A DNA stretch of 64,000 nucleotides. Source: Pseudocitrobacter corydidari (GTDB taxonomy: Bacteria; Pseudomonadota; Gammaproteobacteria; Enterobacterales; Enterobacteriaceae). Shown piece by piece: positions 17,265 through 27,638 of the stretch. Both the position numbers and the translations under genes were made by a program. The notes beneath the pieces are model-generated. The model made no database searches. It was given only the letters and a program-made list of their open reading frames with translations, and was not told the DNA's origin. Every line of letters starts with the position of its first letter. Within the stretch, counting starts at the first letter, position 1. The stretch lies in assembly GCF_021172065.1 (NCBI RefSeq), contig NZ_CP087880.1, forward strand, positions 372,001-436,000. Reading direction: 5' to 3'.

Positions 17265-17977
17265 TCGAGATTATTCAGGAATACTGGCAGTCCCTGCTGT
17301 GGACGGATGGTTATCGCTTTACCGGTGTCGCTATTACGCTGTGGCTGCTGATTTCTTCAGTGGTGATGGGCGGTATTCTGGCGCTGTTTCTGGCCATTGC
17401 CCGCGTCTCCAGCAATAAATACATCAAATTCCCGGTGTGGCTGTTTACCTATATTTTTCGCGGCACGCCGCTGTACGTACAGTTGCTGGTGTTTTACTCC
17501 GGCATGTATACGCTCGAAATCGTGAAAGGCACCGAGCTGCTGAACGCCTTTTTCCGCAGCGGCCTGAACTGTACGGTGCTGGCCCTGACGCTGAATACCT
17601 GCGCCTATACCACCGAGATTTTCGCGGGCGCGATTCGCGCGGTACCTGCGGGGGAAATTGAAGCGGCGCGCGCCTACGGTTTCTCCTCTTTTAAGCTTTA
17701 CCGCTGCATTATTTTACCGTCGGCGCTGCGTATTGCGCTGCCGGCTTACAGCAATGAAGTGATTCTGATGCTGCACTCAACGGCGCTGGCGTTTACCGCC
17801 ACCGTGCCGGATTTACTGAAGATTGCCCGGGATATTAACTCTGCTACCTATCAGCCGTTTACGGCATTTGGGATCGCGGCGGTGCTTTATTTGATTATCT
17901 CGTATGTGCTGATCTCTCTGTTCCGCAAAGCGGAAAAACGCTGGTTGCAGCATGTAAAACCTTCTTCTTCGCACTGA
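17261..17977 (+). CDS. hisM: Histidine/LAO ABC transporter permease HisM
   Basis: Partner of HisQ in the membrane channel. The 238-residue protein starts at a GTG that overlaps the hisQ stop and has five predicted helices and an EAA motif ([17 protein letters not shown], around residues 130-146). hisP begins 7 bases downstream. Near-identical in length to the E. coli protein. Confidence 0.95.
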   Translation: MIEIIQEYWQSLLWTDGYRFTGVAITLWLLISSVVMGGILALFLAIARVSSNKYIKFPVWLFTYIFRGTPLYVQLLVFYSGMYTLEIVKGTELLNAFFRSGLNCTVLALTLNTCAYTTEIFAGAIRAVPAGEIEAARAYGFSSFKLYRCIILPSALRIALPAYSNEVILMLHSTALAFTATVPDLLKIARDINSATYQPFTAFGIAAVLYLIISYVLISLFRKAEKRWLQHVKPSSSH

Positions 17978-17984
17978 GAACACG

Positions 17985-18758
17985 ATGCCTGAGAATAAAT
18001 TAAACGTAATCGATCTGCATAAGCACTACGGCGAACACGAGGTGCTGAAAGGGGTATCACTGAAGGCGGACGCCGGGGATGTGATCAGTATTATTGGCTC
18101 GTCCGGGTCGGGGAAAAGTACTTTTCTGCGCTGTATTAACTTCCTCGAAAAACCAAGCGAAGGCACGATTGTGGTGAGCGGTCAGAATATCGGACTGGTG
18201 CGTGATAAAGACGGTCAGCTGAAAGTCGCTGACAAAAATCAGCTGCGCCTGCTGCGTACCCGTCTGACCATGGTCTTCCAGCACTTTAATCTCTGGAGCC
18301 ACATGACGGTGCTGGAGAACGTGATGGAAGCGCCGATTCAGGTGCTGGGCCTGAGCAAGCAGGAAGCGCGCGAGCGAGCGGAAAAATATCTCGCGAAGGT
18401 GGGCATCGATGCGCGTCAGCAGGCGAAATATCCGGTGCATCTTTCCGGCGGCCAGCAGCAGCGAGTTTCGATTGCTCGCGCATTGGCGATGGAGCCGGAA
18501 GTGCTGCTGTTTGATGAGCCGACCTCCGCGCTGGACCCGGAGCTGGTGGGCGAGGTGCTGCGCATCATGCAGCAACTGGCGGAAGAGGGCAAAACCATGG
18601 TGGTGGTGACGCACGAAATGGGCTTTGCTCGTCACGTTTCGTCACATGTCATCTTCCTGCACCAGGGCAAAATCGAAGAAGAGGGTAACCCTGAACAACT
18701 GTTCGATAACCCGCAAAGCCCGCGTTTGCAGCAGTTCCTCAAAGGTTCGCTGAAGTAA
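17985..18758 (+). CDS. hisP: Histidine/LAO ABC transporter ATPase HisP
   Basis: Cytosolic ATPase that powers uptake by HisQM. The 257-residue protein has Walker A (GSSGSGKST, residues about 38-46), the signature LSGGQQQR, Walker B ([12 protein letters not shown]) and the switch histidine in VVVTHEMGF. It ends the hisJQMP operon at a terminator. Confidence 0.97.
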   Translation: MPENKLNVIDLHKHYGEHEVLKGVSLKADAGDVISIIGSSGSGKSTFLRCINFLEKPSEGTIVVSGQNIGLVRDKDGQLKVADKNQLRLLRTRLTMVFQHFNLWSHMTVLENVMEAPIQVLGLSKQEARERAEKYLAKVGIDARQQAKYPVHLSGGQQQRVSIARALAMEPEVLLFDEPTSALDPELVGEVLRIMQQLAEEGKTMVVVTHEMGFARHVSSHVIFLHQGKIEEEGNPEQLFDNPQSPRLQQFLKGSLK

Positions 18759-18765
18759 TCTTTTC

Positions 18766-18786
18766 AGCCCGGCTCTCCGCCGGGCT
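18766..18786. terminator. Convergent terminator between hisP and the GNAT gene
   Basis: AGCCCGGC and GCCGGGCT pair around TCTCC, preceded by TTTT on the left, so it may serve both converging units. It overlaps the last two bases of the GNAT coding region. Confidence 0.7.
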
Positions 18787-19303
18787 ATTCATGTGGACGT
18801 TCCAGCCGATAGACCCAGTCGTCGTAATCAATACCGTTCAGATGATAGGCATTTTCCAGCACCTGGATGCGCACAAACCCCTGTTTTTCCAGCAGGCGCG
18901 AAGAGCTACGGTTTTCACCCAGCACCCAGGCATTAATGGCATTCACGCCCAGCTCAGAAAACCCGTACTGGCAGATGGCGCTCAGGGCTTCGCTGGCATA
19001 GCCTTTTCCCTGCGCGCACGGCAGCAGCGCATAGCCTACGTCGGCTTCGTGTGGGTTTTTACTGCTGATACGTAAGCCAATATCACCGATTGGCGCACCG
19101 CTGACCTCACGCAGAACGAAAACGCCGCTATCAGCACAGCGTGCATCGAAAACCGTTCGCAGCGCCGCGTCACTCAACACATCACCCATATAACGCATCA
19201 CCTGAGGATCCTGGCGTAGTCGCAGGAAAAAAGGCCAGTCAGATTCGTTGAAGGATGAGAGCAACAGACGCGGCGTGGTGAGGGTAATCATATTCAATGC
19301 CAT
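18785..19303 (-). CDS. GNAT-family N-acetyltransferase (RimJ/RimL-like)
   Basis: A 172-residue cytosolic acetyltransferase. It has the RimJ/L-type opening (TPRLLLSSFNESDWPFFLRLRQDP), a central GYALLPCAQGKGYASEA acetyl-CoA loop (Q/RxxGxG/A type) and the later NxxSxRLLEKxGF pattern in ENRSSSRLLEKQGF. The substrate is unknown; RimJ/L relatives acetylate protein N-termini, amines or antibiotics. Two starts are possible, ATG 19303 or ATG 19291 (MITLTTPR); neither has a strong ribosome-binding site. It is not part of the E. coli order between hisP and yfcH. Confidence 0.8.
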   Translation of the reverse strand: MALNMITLTTPRLLLSSFNESDWPFFLRLRQDPQVMRYMGDVLSDAALRTVFDARCADSGVFVLREVSGAPIGDIGLRISSKNPHEADVGYALLPCAQGKGYASEALSAICQYGFSELGVNAINAWVLGENRSSSRLLEKQGFVRIQVLENAYHLNGIDYDDWVYRLERPHE

Positions 19304-19346
19304 AACGGGTAAAGAAGCGATTACCTTAACACCTCAACGTGTGGGA

Positions 19347-19910
19347 TTACAGATTCTTAAGCGCGGCGTGGTGATTGCTAAGACCATGGTAATAGTTGAG
19401 CACCGTCTGGCTTTCCAGTGAGGCTCGAAGCTGTAGCGCAAGGTTCAGGCTATCCATGATGTGTGCCTGAGTGACCAACGGAGAATCTGCGGAAATGCGT
19501 GCTTCAGAGACCAGCCAGTCAACGATGCTGCTCCAGCGCCAGAGCGGGGAGTTGCCTTTCACGCGTTGTACAGGCCCAGGGAAATTACCGCTACCACGCG
19601 CGCCTTCCTTTAAAAGTGCAACTGCCTGGCGCGTCAGCCCGGTTAACCCGGCGATATCACTTAAGCCAACCAGCGCAGAATCGACGGACTCGACACGAGC
19701 ATGTAACGAGGTGGAGGATTCGATGTCACGAATGGCGGATAAAATGGCAGCATCCAGCGAGGGGCTTTCGCGGTCAAATTCAAGGTAGACGGAAGTGCCA
19801 TAAAAACAGACTAGCGCATCCTGGCAGCCTGCTGCATATAACGCATCCTCAAGGCCGGGTGTGCTAGCGTTGACGCCAGAGAGTGTTAACGTGAAATTAA
19901 AGAGTGGCAT
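19347..19910 (-). CDS. HTH DNA-binding protein, putative antitoxin/regulator of a HicA-like partner
   Basis: A 187-residue protein. Residues about 1-65 form an alpha-beta domain with no family I can name. Residues about 80-100 (VGLSDIAGLTGLTRQAVALL) look like a MerR/excisionase-type helix-turn-helix, followed by a wing ending in SPLWRWSSIVDWL. It begins 3 bases after the stop of the HicA-like gene, so the two are cotranscribed. Such a protein could neutralise the partner and repress the shared promoter at the inverted repeat 20200-20217; this is inferred. DNA-binding is well supported, the antitoxin role less so. Confidence 0.65.
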   Translation of the reverse strand: MPLFNFTLTLSGVNASTPGLEDALYAAGCQDALVCFYGTSVYLEFDRESPSLDAAILSAIRDIESSTSLHARVESVDSALVGLSDIAGLTGLTRQAVALLKEGARGSGNFPGPVQRVKGNSPLWRWSSIVDWLVSEARISADSPLVTQAHIMDSLNLALQLRASLESQTVLNYYHGLSNHHAALKNL

Positions 19911-19913
19911 TGT

Positions 19914-20171
19914 TCACTGCTCCTTTGTGGTGTTTCGGATGAGTATCACGCCAGGCTTACACCTTTCCACCATACGGATAATTTGGTGTGCGTGGTGTAC
20001 GGGTACGGCAGGTGTAGACCAGATGCTCATCATATGTTCCTGATGTTTGGGAATGCCGCATTTCAATCTGCCAAAACAGTGGGCGCTTTTACCGCCAGCG
20101 ACAAATATCCAACCTTGTTCCACCGCGTAGTGGATTGCTGCTCTGATATTTTTATCCGGATGTTCCTTCAT
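19914..20171 (-). CDS. HicA-like small protein, putative mRNA interferase toxin
   Basis: An 85-residue basic protein. It has features of HicA toxins, which cut mRNA with a dsRBD-like fold: a glycine-lysine turn with a histidine (GGKSAHCFGR, His31) and the later segment PAVPVHHAHQIIRMV, resembling the HicA 'tvPvH...L..Il' region. The start at 20171 (MKEHPDKN) leaves GGGACC upstream and sits just below a good promoter; the longer open frame from 20288 would include the promoter and inverted repeat and is rejected. The toxin-like gene comes first, as in hicAB. Sequence similarity is partial, so another RNA-binding role is possible. Confidence 0.6.
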   Translation of the reverse strand: MKEHPDKNIRAAIHYAVEQGWIFVAGGKSAHCFGRLKCGIPKHQEHMMSIWSTPAVPVHHAHQIIRMVERCKPGVILIRNTTKEQ

Positions 20172-20186
20172 CAGCGTGGTCCCGTG

Positions 20187-20217
20187 AGTATGAAGAGGGT
20201 GTTGACGTTCGTCAACA
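20187..20217 (-). promoter_or_regulatory. Promoter and overlapping inverted repeat of the HicA-like/HTH unit
   Basis: On the minus strand, TTGACG (20215-20210) and CATACT (20192-20187) are 17 bases apart, a near-consensus sigma-70 promoter. A perfect inverted repeat TGTTGACG-N2-CGTCAACA (20200-20217) covers the -35, suiting repression by the HTH protein. The predicted start is only about ten bases before the first ATG. Confidence 0.65.
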
Positions 20218-20343
20218 TGATTGTGATAAAAAATAATCACGGGAGGGTTATGACAGAGCTTTTTTGACGATGTTGGAAGCGACCTCACGTTGATGAAAGT
20301 CGTTAACCAGGCAAAATGACGTTATGCGAGGCGCCTTCAGGAA

Positions 20344-20367
20344 AGCACTCCCGTTTAAAGGAGTGCT
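20344..20367 (-). terminator. Hairpin after yfcH
   Basis: AGCACTCC and GGAGTGCT pair around an 8-base loop just past the yfcH stop. Reading on the minus strand, only a short T stretch follows, so it is a probable but weak terminator. Confidence 0.55.
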
Positions 20368-20372
20368 CTGTT

Positions 20373-21266
20373 TCAGGCTAAAAGATCCTCAAATGCTTCA
20401 TCGAGGTCGTGCCAGCGGAAGACAAAACCGCTCTCTTCCAGCCGTTTTGGCAGGGCGCGTTGCCCGCCCAGTACCAGCACCGACGATTCACCCATCAGCA
20501 GACGAATGGCCGTGGCCGGCACGCGAAGAATGGCGGGGCGATGTAGCGCGTGCCCAAGGGAATGGGCGAATTGTTCATTGTGGACCGGGTAGGGGGAGAC
20601 CATATTGAACGGCCCGCGCAGCGGATTATCGAGCAGCCACAAAATGCCGTTGACCATATCATCGATGTGGATCCATGCCAGATACTGTCGGCCGCTACCG
20701 ATTGGCCCGCCGAGCCCAAGTTTGAAAGGAGGCAGCATTTTGCCGAGAATACCGCCTTTCGCGGCCAGCACGACGCCGGTGCGAAGCAGGCAAACGCGGG
20801 TGCGATCGCTTTGCGCGGTGCAGGCGATCTGTTCCCACTTCGCACAGAGTTTGTGGGTAAATTCGTTGTGCGGCGGTTCTTCTTCGGTCACTACAACTTC
20901 ACCGAGATCGCCATAATACCCCGCCGCAGAGCCTGATATCAGCACTTCAGGCGGCGTTTCACTGGCCTGAATGAGGGCGCTAATCTTTTCCGTAATATGC
21001 CAGCGGCTTTCGCACAGCCGCTGTTTTTGCGTATCGGTCCAGCGCTTATCGGCGATCGGCTCGCCCGCCAGATTGATGACGGCATCAATGCCATCGAGCG
21101 TGCGCTTGTCGTCAAGCCCTTTCCAGACCTCAATGCGCGAGCCAAAACGCTGCCGGGCTTTATCAGGGCTGCGGGTAACCACGGTCACCTCATGGCCGAG
21201 CTCCAGCAGGCGCGGAATTAAATGGCCGCCAATCAGCCCGGTACCGCCGGTAATCAGAATCTTCAT
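20373..21266 (-). CDS. yfcH: YfcH, NAD(P)-dependent epimerase-like SDR protein
   Basis: A 297-residue cytosolic protein with an N-terminal Rossmann motif ([21 protein letters not shown]) and a C-terminal DUF1731-type segment (residues about 245-292). It belongs to the extended short-chain dehydrogenase/epimerase group; its substrate is unknown. Length equals E. coli YfcH. It lies 21 bases downstream of folX on the same strand, so the two are probably cotranscribed. Confidence 0.93.
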   Translation of the reverse strand: MKILITGGTGLIGGHLIPRLLELGHEVTVVTRSPDKARQRFGSRIEVWKGLDDKRTLDGIDAVINLAGEPIADKRWTDTQKQRLCESRWHITEKISALIQASETPPEVLISGSAAGYYGDLGEVVVTEEEPPHNEFTHKLCAKWEQIACTAQSDRTRVCLLRTGVVLAAKGGILGKMLPPFKLGLGGPIGSGRQYLAWIHIDDMVNGILWLLDNPLRGPFNMVSPYPVHNEQFAHSLGHALHRPAILRVPATAIRLLMGESSVLVLGGQRALPKRLEESGFVFRWHDLDEAFEDLLA

Positions 21267-21287
21267 GCCACCTCCGTCAGGAAGCGC

Positions 21288-21650
21288 TTAACGTTGCCAG
21301 CTCATAGCAATGGAAACGGAGTCGGCGTAACGCAGCGCGTGAAGTTTATCGACCTCAACTTCAGCATAGGTGACCCAGTGATGTTCACGTGCGATATCGA
21401 GCACATCCTGAGTTAATTTTTCCAACAGTGAGAAGCGGTTACCCTCAATGTGGCTAATGATATTTTTGGTGATAGTGCGGTAGTTCAGCGCATCGTTAAT
21501 GTCTTCACTGTTGCGCGCGCGGTCCGCCGGATAGCGGATTTCGATATTGATAACCACATCCTGACGGTTGGCTATCTCTTCGTCTTTAATCCCGATAAAG
21601 GTGCGCAGGCGAAGATTTTTGATGCGGATAATAGCGTCTGGCTGAGACAT
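21288..21650 (-). CDS. folX: Dihydroneopterin triphosphate 2'-epimerase FolX
   Basis: Converts 7,8-dihydroneopterin triphosphate to the monapterin form, the route towards tetrahydromonapterin. The 120-residue protein is of the FolB/FolX T-fold type, with [13 protein letters not shown] near the N-terminus and [15 protein letters not shown] in the helix region, and matches E. coli FolX in length. Cytosolic. Encoded upstream of yfcH and downstream of yfcG. Confidence 0.95.
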   Translation of the reverse strand: MSQPDAIIRIKNLRLRTFIGIKDEEIANRQDVVINIEIRYPADRARNSEDINDALNYRTITKNIISHIEGNRFSLLEKLTQDVLDIAREHHWVTYAEVEVDKLHALRYADSVSIAMSWQR

Positions 21651-21708
21651 TGCAGATTACTCCCTATTATAGTTGTCTCAGCCATCATACACGAAAGCCA
21701 TCGGCCAC

Positions 21709-23133
<1,425 letters not shown>

Positions 23134-23189
23134 AAACGCGCACGGAATCCATTATGATAGTACGGTTTTCATGTGTGGAGATTTGATAA

Positions 23190-23741
23190 ATGAAGCTGAT
23201 GTTTGCATCGGATATTCATGGTTCTCTGCCCGCGACTGAACGCGTATTGTCACTCTTTGCACAAAGCGACGCCCGCTGGTTGGTTATCCTTGGCGATATC
23301 CTCTACCACGGGCCGCGTAATGCATTGCCTGAAGGCTACGCACCGGCGCAGGTAGCCGAACGACTCAACCCGCTGGCGAGCCAGATTATTGCCGTACGCG
23401 GCAACTGCGACAGCGAAGTGGACCAGATGCTGTTGCACTTTCCCATCACCGCGCCCTGGCAGCAGATCCTGACTGAAAATCAGCGCCTGTTTCTGACGCA
23501 TGGTCATCTCTATGGCCCCGATAACCTTCCGCCGCTGGCGGCAGGTGATGTGCTGGTCTCCGGGCATACGCATCTCCCGGTTGCCGAGAAGCGCGGCGAG
23601 ATTTTCCTGTTTAACCCCGGCTCGGTCAGTATTCCGAAAGGCGGCAATGTCGCCAGTTACGGCATGCTGGACGGCGATAAACTGCAAGTTTTCGCACTCA
23701 ATGATCAACAGGTTATTGCAGAGGTTGTGATTAACCCGTAA
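23190..23741 (+). CDS. yfcE: YfcE, metallophosphoesterase
   Basis: A 183-residue cytosolic phosphodiesterase; E. coli YfcE is manganese-dependent and acts on artificial phosphodiester substrates, with an unknown natural one. Metal-binding motifs are in order: SDIHG (Asp8, His10), GDILYHG (Asp36), RGNCD, THGH and SGHTH. The ATG at 23190 gives the family N-terminus MKLMFASD. Between yfcF and yfcD on the same strand. Confidence 0.94.
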   Translation: MKLMFASDIHGSLPATERVLSLFAQSDARWLVILGDILYHGPRNALPEGYAPAQVAERLNPLASQIIAVRGNCDSEVDQMLLHFPITAPWQQILTENQRLFLTHGHLYGPDNLPPLAAGDVLVSGHTHLPVAEKRGEIFLFNPGSVSIPKGGNVASYGMLDGDKLQVFALNDQQVIAEVVINP

Positions 23742-23796
23742 TTTAGCCGACAAACGTAAAATGCGCCGCAAGAGCGCTCCTGGAGAAACTTTTCTG

Positions 23797-24342
23797 ATGG
23801 TCGAGCAGAATCATTTGGCAAGCACGGAATGGGTAGATATCGTCAACGAAGACAATGAGGTTATCGCGCAGGCCAGCCGTGAACAGATGCGGGCTCAATG
23901 TCTGCGTCATCGCGCTACCTACATTGTTGTTCATGACGGTATGGGGAAAATACTGGTGCAGCGTCGCACCGAGACCAAAGATTACCAACCTGGCTTGCTG
24001 GATGCGACGGCAGGCGGTGTGGTGCAGTCTGATGAGCAGATGCTCGACTCAGCGCGTCGCGAAGCAGAAGAGGAGCTGGGCATTGCTGGTGTGCCGTTTG
24101 CCGACCATGGGCAGTTCTACTTTGAAGATAAGCACTGCCGCGTCTGGGGAAGCTTGTTCAGTTGCGTGTCGCACGGGCCGTTTGCGTTGCAGGAAGAAGA
24201 AGTCAGCGAAGTGTGCTGGCTGACGCCGGAAGAGATAACAGCGCGCTGCGACGAATTTACCGCAGACTCGCTAAAAGCGCTGGCGCTGTGGATGAGTCGC
24301 AATGCGAAGAATGAAACCGTCGCAGCGGAAAAGGAAGAGTAA
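23797..24342 (+). CDS. yfcD: YfcD, Nudix hydrolase
   Basis: A 181-residue Nudix enzyme resembling isopentenyl-diphosphate isomerase-type Nudix proteins; its substrate is unknown. The full Nudix box GX5EX7REXXEEXG is present (from Gly-Gly-Val-Val-Gln around residue 72 to EAEEELGI). Start chosen at 23797 (MVEQNHLAS) because TGGAGAAA lies upstream and homologues start there; the frame is open from 23761. It ends at a strong terminator. Confidence 0.93.
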   Translation: MVEQNHLASTEWVDIVNEDNEVIAQASREQMRAQCLRHRATYIVVHDGMGKILVQRRTETKDYQPGLLDATAGGVVQSDEQMLDSARREAEEELGIAGVPFADHGQFYFEDKHCRVWGSLFSCVSHGPFALQEEEVSEVCWLTPEEITARCDEFTADSLKALALWMSRNAKNETVAAEKEE

Positions 24343-24376
24343 GAATAAACGGCGTAGTCTGTTCTTATTTATTCGT

Positions 24377-24409
24377 AAAAAAACCACCGCCATTGTCGGT
24401 GGTTTTTTT
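24377..24409 (+). terminator. Rho-independent terminator after yfcD
   Basis: ACCACCG and CGGTGGT with flanking A7 and T7 runs form a typical intrinsic terminator. Confidence 0.9.
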
Positions 24410-24643
24410 ATGCATCTTAAAAATATCATATTCTTTGTATTGTGAAAATCATTCTGAATGATATCACAATGTATCAATTCATAATTTTATCAATATCAAT
24501 TCATTTTGAGTGAATGTCATTATTGTTGTGATTTTTTTAGAATACATAAAATATGTTTTTTATTTTTATTGATGTGATTTTCAGTCGTTCTTCTGGGTAT
24601 TATTTTTTGGCGATAACGCACAACCCTTAATGGAGAAAATAAT
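24410..24643 (+). promoter_or_regulatory. AT-rich upstream region of the carbohydrate-binding-like gene
   Basis: About 230 bases of strongly AT-rich sequence, unlike the GC-rich neighbours, with runs such as TTGTGATTTTTTTAG. It probably contains the promoter of the gene at 24644 and would be a natural H-NS target. No conserved operator or coding frame is visible. Confidence 0.5.
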
Positions 24644-25369
24644 ATGTTTATTAGCACTGATTTAATTGTGAATGGCGGCTTTGAAAATACTACTGATAAA
24701 GCATGGGTGCTTTCAGGTGCATCACAGATTAAGTATGAAGGTGACGCGCAAAACCACTATTGTGAGGTTGCGCCAACGGCATCAATCATGCAGTCAGTGG
24801 TGCTTAAAGCGGATACGTTCTATCGTGTCCAACTGGATTGCTGTGGCAAGGCTTCAGGCACGCTTTCGCTGATTACTTACGATCTGTATCCGGTAACGTT
24901 AGGTGAATGGAAGATTAATGGTGCAAAAAATGCTGAATGGCACACCGAAAACTTCTCATTTACCACACCAGCAACGGGCGGAAATGTTCGACTGCATATT
25001 CAGGTTGCATGGAATGCAGATAATGCACCTGTTGATGTTGATAATGTCAAATTGCTGGAGACTGATTTTGAATATCATGCGCCACAGTGGGTAGATTTAG
25101 TTGACCAGGTGGATGGCACAGAAATTTTTGAGTTTCAGTCTCGTGCCAATGTTAATACTCAGCATTATAAACTGTATCGTGATGGGGAGTTGATTCAGGA
25201 TTATGCAGTGGTTAATCCAGATGCTATTTATGATACGGAAAAAATGGGAATTAACAGTGTCTTTACCCTTTGCGCCGTTGATGATAAAACAGGGAAAAGT
25301 TATGTCGTCTATGAAGGAACCGAAAAGGATCTTTATGCCAGTGGTGTTATTGAAGTTGATGACATTTAA
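24644..25369 (+). CDS. Putative carbohydrate-binding beta-sandwich protein, function unknown
   Basis: A 241-residue protein. Residues about 6-140 follow the CBM4/9-like jelly-roll pattern: LIVNGGFE, a Trp at 21, SIMQSVVLKADTFYRVQLD, EWHTENFSF and PVDVDNVKLLE. Residues about 145-241 look like a second beta-rich domain (HYKLYRDGELIQDY). There is no signal peptide, no transmembrane segment and no catalytic domain, so it is not an obvious secreted enzyme. The ATG follows GGAGAA. Codon use and GC content differ from yfcD and pta, and E. coli has no gene here, suggesting acquisition by transfer. It could be a lectin, an effector or a surface component released by an unknown route; I cannot choose. 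Confidence 0.7.
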   Translation: MFISTDLIVNGGFENTTDKAWVLSGASQIKYEGDAQNHYCEVAPTASIMQSVVLKADTFYRVQLDCCGKASGTLSLITYDLYPVTLGEWKINGAKNAEWHTENFSFTTPATGGNVRLHIQVAWNADNAPVDVDNVKLLETDFEYHAPQWVDLVDQVDGTEIFEFQSRANVNTQHYKLYRDGELIQDYAVVNPDAIYDTEKMGINSVFTLCAVDDKTGKSYVVYEGTEKDLYASGVIEVDDI

Positions 25370-25380
25370 TTCATAAAAAA

Positions 25381-25402
25381 AGCCCCACTCATGAGTGGGG
25401 CT
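25381..25402. terminator. Bidirectional terminator between the CBM-like gene and pta
   Basis: AGCCCCACTC and GAGTGGGGCT form a 10-bp perfect stem around AT, with A-rich sequence on the left and TATTTCTT on the right. It serves two converging genes. Confidence 0.88.
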
Positions 25403-25418
25403 ATTTCTTATTCAGCTA

Positions 25419-27560
25419 TTACTGCTGCTGAGACGACTGAATCGCGGTCAGCGCGATGGTGTAGACGATATCGTCAACCAGCGCGCCACGGGACAGGTCG
25501 TTAACCGGCTTGCGCATGCCTTGCAGCATCGGCCCGATGGAGATCAGGTCAGCAGAACGCTGTACCGCTTTGTAGGTGGTGTTACCGGTGTTCAGATCCG
25601 GGAAGATGAACACGGTAGCGCGACCTGCAACCGGAGAGTTCGGCGCTTTAGATTTCGCAACATCAGCCATCACAGCGGCGTCATACTGCAGCGGGCCGTC
25701 GATCATCAGGTCAGGACGTTTTTCCTGCGCCAGACGAGTCGCTTCGCGAACTTTCTCTACATCGCTACCTGCACCAGAGGTACCAGTGGAGTAGGAGAGC
25801 ATCGCAACGCGCGGTTCGATACCGAAAGCAGTAGCGGAATCAGCGGACTGAATCGCGATTTCTGCCAGCTGTTCAGCGGTCGGATCCGGGTTGATCGCGC
25901 AGTCACCGTAAACATAAACCTGTTCCGGCAGCAGCATGAAGAACACAGAAGAAACCAGAGAGCTGCCCGGTGCAGTTTTGATCAGCTGCAGCGGCGGACG
26001 GATGGTGTTCGCAGTGGTGTGAACCGCACCGGAAACCAGACCGTCAACGTCGTCCTGTTCCAGCATCAGGGTGCCGAGAACCACGTTGTCTTCCAGCTGT
26101 TCGCGGGCAACGGTTTCGGTCATGCCTTTGTTTTTACGCAGTTCAACCAGACGAGCAACATAGCTTTCGCGAACCACATCCGGGTCAACGATTTCTACGC
26201 CAGCGCCCAGTTCAACGCCCTGTGCAGCAGCAACGCGGTTGATGTCATCCGGGTTACCCAGCAGCACGCAGGTTGCGATACCACGTTCAGCACAGATAGC
26301 GGCTGCTTTAACGGTACGCGGTTCGTCGCCTTCCGGCAGAACAACACGTTTGCCTGCTTTACGCGCCAGCTCGGTCAGCTGATAACGGAACGCTGGCGGA
26401 GACAGACGACGGCTGCGCTCGGAGGTCGCGGTCAGAGACTCGATCCAGTCAGCGTTGATGTAGTTAGCAACGTATTCCTGAACTTTCTCGATGCGCTCGT
26501 GATCGTCAACCGGAACTTCCAGATTGAAGCTCTGCAGGCTCAGAGAGGTCTGCCAGGTGTTGGTGTTCACCATGAATACCGGCAGGCCGGTTGCGAAGGC
26601 ACGTTCACACAGTTTGCTGATACGCGCGTCCATTTCATAGCCGCCGGTCAGAACCAGTGCGCCAATCTCTACGCCGTTCATTGCAGCGAGGCACGCGGCA
26701 ACCAGAACGTCAGGACGGTCAGCGGAGGTCACCAGCAGTGAACCCGGACGGAAGTGTTCCAGCATGTGCGGAATGCTACGCGCACAGAAGGTCACGGATT
26801 TCACGCGGCGAGTGTTGATGTCGCCTTCGTTGATGATGGTCGCATTCAGGTGACGCGCCATGTCGATTGCGCGCGTCGCGATCAGATCGAAACTCCACGG
26901 AATCGCGCCCAGAACCGGCAGGGAGCTGGCAGCGCTCAGTTTAGCAGGATCGACTTTAATCACTTTTGCAGTGGTGGAATCGTCGAAGATCTCGGACAGA
27001 TCCGGGCGAGTACGGCCCTGCTCATCAACCGGGGCATTCAGTTTGTTAACGATAACGCCGGTGATGTTGGAGTTTTTCGCGCCGCCGAAGCTGCTGCGGG
27101 TCAGCTCAATGCGTTCGTTGATCTGTTCCTGGGTATCAGTACCCTGGGACATGACAAAGACGATTTCGGCATTCAGCGTTTTAGCAATTTCATAGTTCAG
27201 AGACTGGGCAAACTGATGTTTGCGCGTCGGAACCAGACCTTCAACCAGAACCACTTCCGCGTCTTTGGTGTTCGCGTGGTAGTTAGCGATGATCTCTTCC
27301 ATCAGCACATCTTTCTGATTGCTGGACAGCAGAGACTCAACGTGGCTCATCTTCAGCGGTTCAGCCGCCGGGATAGCAGAGTTCGCACGCACGATAGTGG
27401 TGGTCTGGTCTGGCGTATCGCCACCGGTACGCGGTTGGGCGATAGGTTTGAAGACGCTCAGACGAACGCCTTTACGTTCCATAGCACGGATGACGCCCAG
27501 GCTGACGCTGGTCAGGCCGACGCTGGTTCCGGTAGGAATAAGCATGATAGTACGGGACAC
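25419..27560 (-). CDS. pta: Phosphate acetyltransferase Pta
   Basis: Interconverts acetyl-CoA plus phosphate and acetyl phosphate plus CoA; with AckA it makes acetate during overflow or anaerobic growth. The 713-residue protein has the long enterobacterial architecture: an N-terminal P-loop-like domain ([18 protein letters not shown]), a central DRTGG domain (about 230-330) and the catalytic PTA domain (about 390-710). Encoded 78 bases downstream of ackA in the same direction. Acetyl phosphate made here also phosphorylates response regulators. Confidence 0.97.
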   Translation of the reverse strand: MSRTIMLIPTGTSVGLTSVSLGVIRAMERKGVRLSVFKPIAQPRTGGDTPDQTTTIVRANSAIPAAEPLKMSHVESLLSSNQKDVLMEEIIANYHANTKDAEVVLVEGLVPTRKHQFAQSLNYEIAKTLNAEIVFVMSQGTDTQEQINERIELTRSSFGGAKNSNITGVIVNKLNAPVDEQGRTRPDLSEIFDDSTTAKVIKVDPAKLSAASSLPVLGAIPWSFDLIATRAIDMARHLNATIINEGDINTRRVKSVTFCARSIPHMLEHFRPGSLLVTSADRPDVLVAACLAAMNGVEIGALVLTGGYEMDARISKLCERAFATGLPVFMVNTNTWQTSLSLQSFNLEVPVDDHERIEKVQEYVANYINADWIESLTATSERSRRLSPPAFRYQLTELARKAGKRVVLPEGDEPRTVKAAAICAERGIATCVLLGNPDDINRVAAAQGVELGAGVEIVDPDVVRESYVARLVELRKNKGMTETVAREQLEDNVVLGTLMLEQDDVDGLVSGAVHTTANTIRPPLQLIKTAPGSSLVSSVFFMLLPEQVYVYGDCAINPDPTAEQLAEIAIQSADSATAFGIEPRVAMLSYSTGTSGAGSDVEKVREATRLAQEKRPDLMIDGPLQYDAAVMADVAKSKAPNSPVAGRATVFIFPDLNTGNTTYKAVQRSADLISIGPMLQGMRKPVNDLSRGALVDDIVYTIALTAIQSSQQQ

Positions 27561-27610
27561 GGTTTATCCTCTTTTGCTCGTTGCCGCCGATTTTGGCGGG
27601 CACAAAACAG

Positions 27611-27633
27611 CACCGCCAGCATTGCTGGCGGTG
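27611..27633 (-). terminator. Hairpin between ackA and pta
   Basis: CACCGCCAGC and GCTGGCGGTG form a 10-bp stem with a 3-base loop just after the ackA stop. On the minus strand it is followed by CTGTTTTG, so it may act as a partial terminator that lowers pta transcription from the ackA promoter. Confidence 0.65.
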
Positions 27634-27638
27634 TGGAA

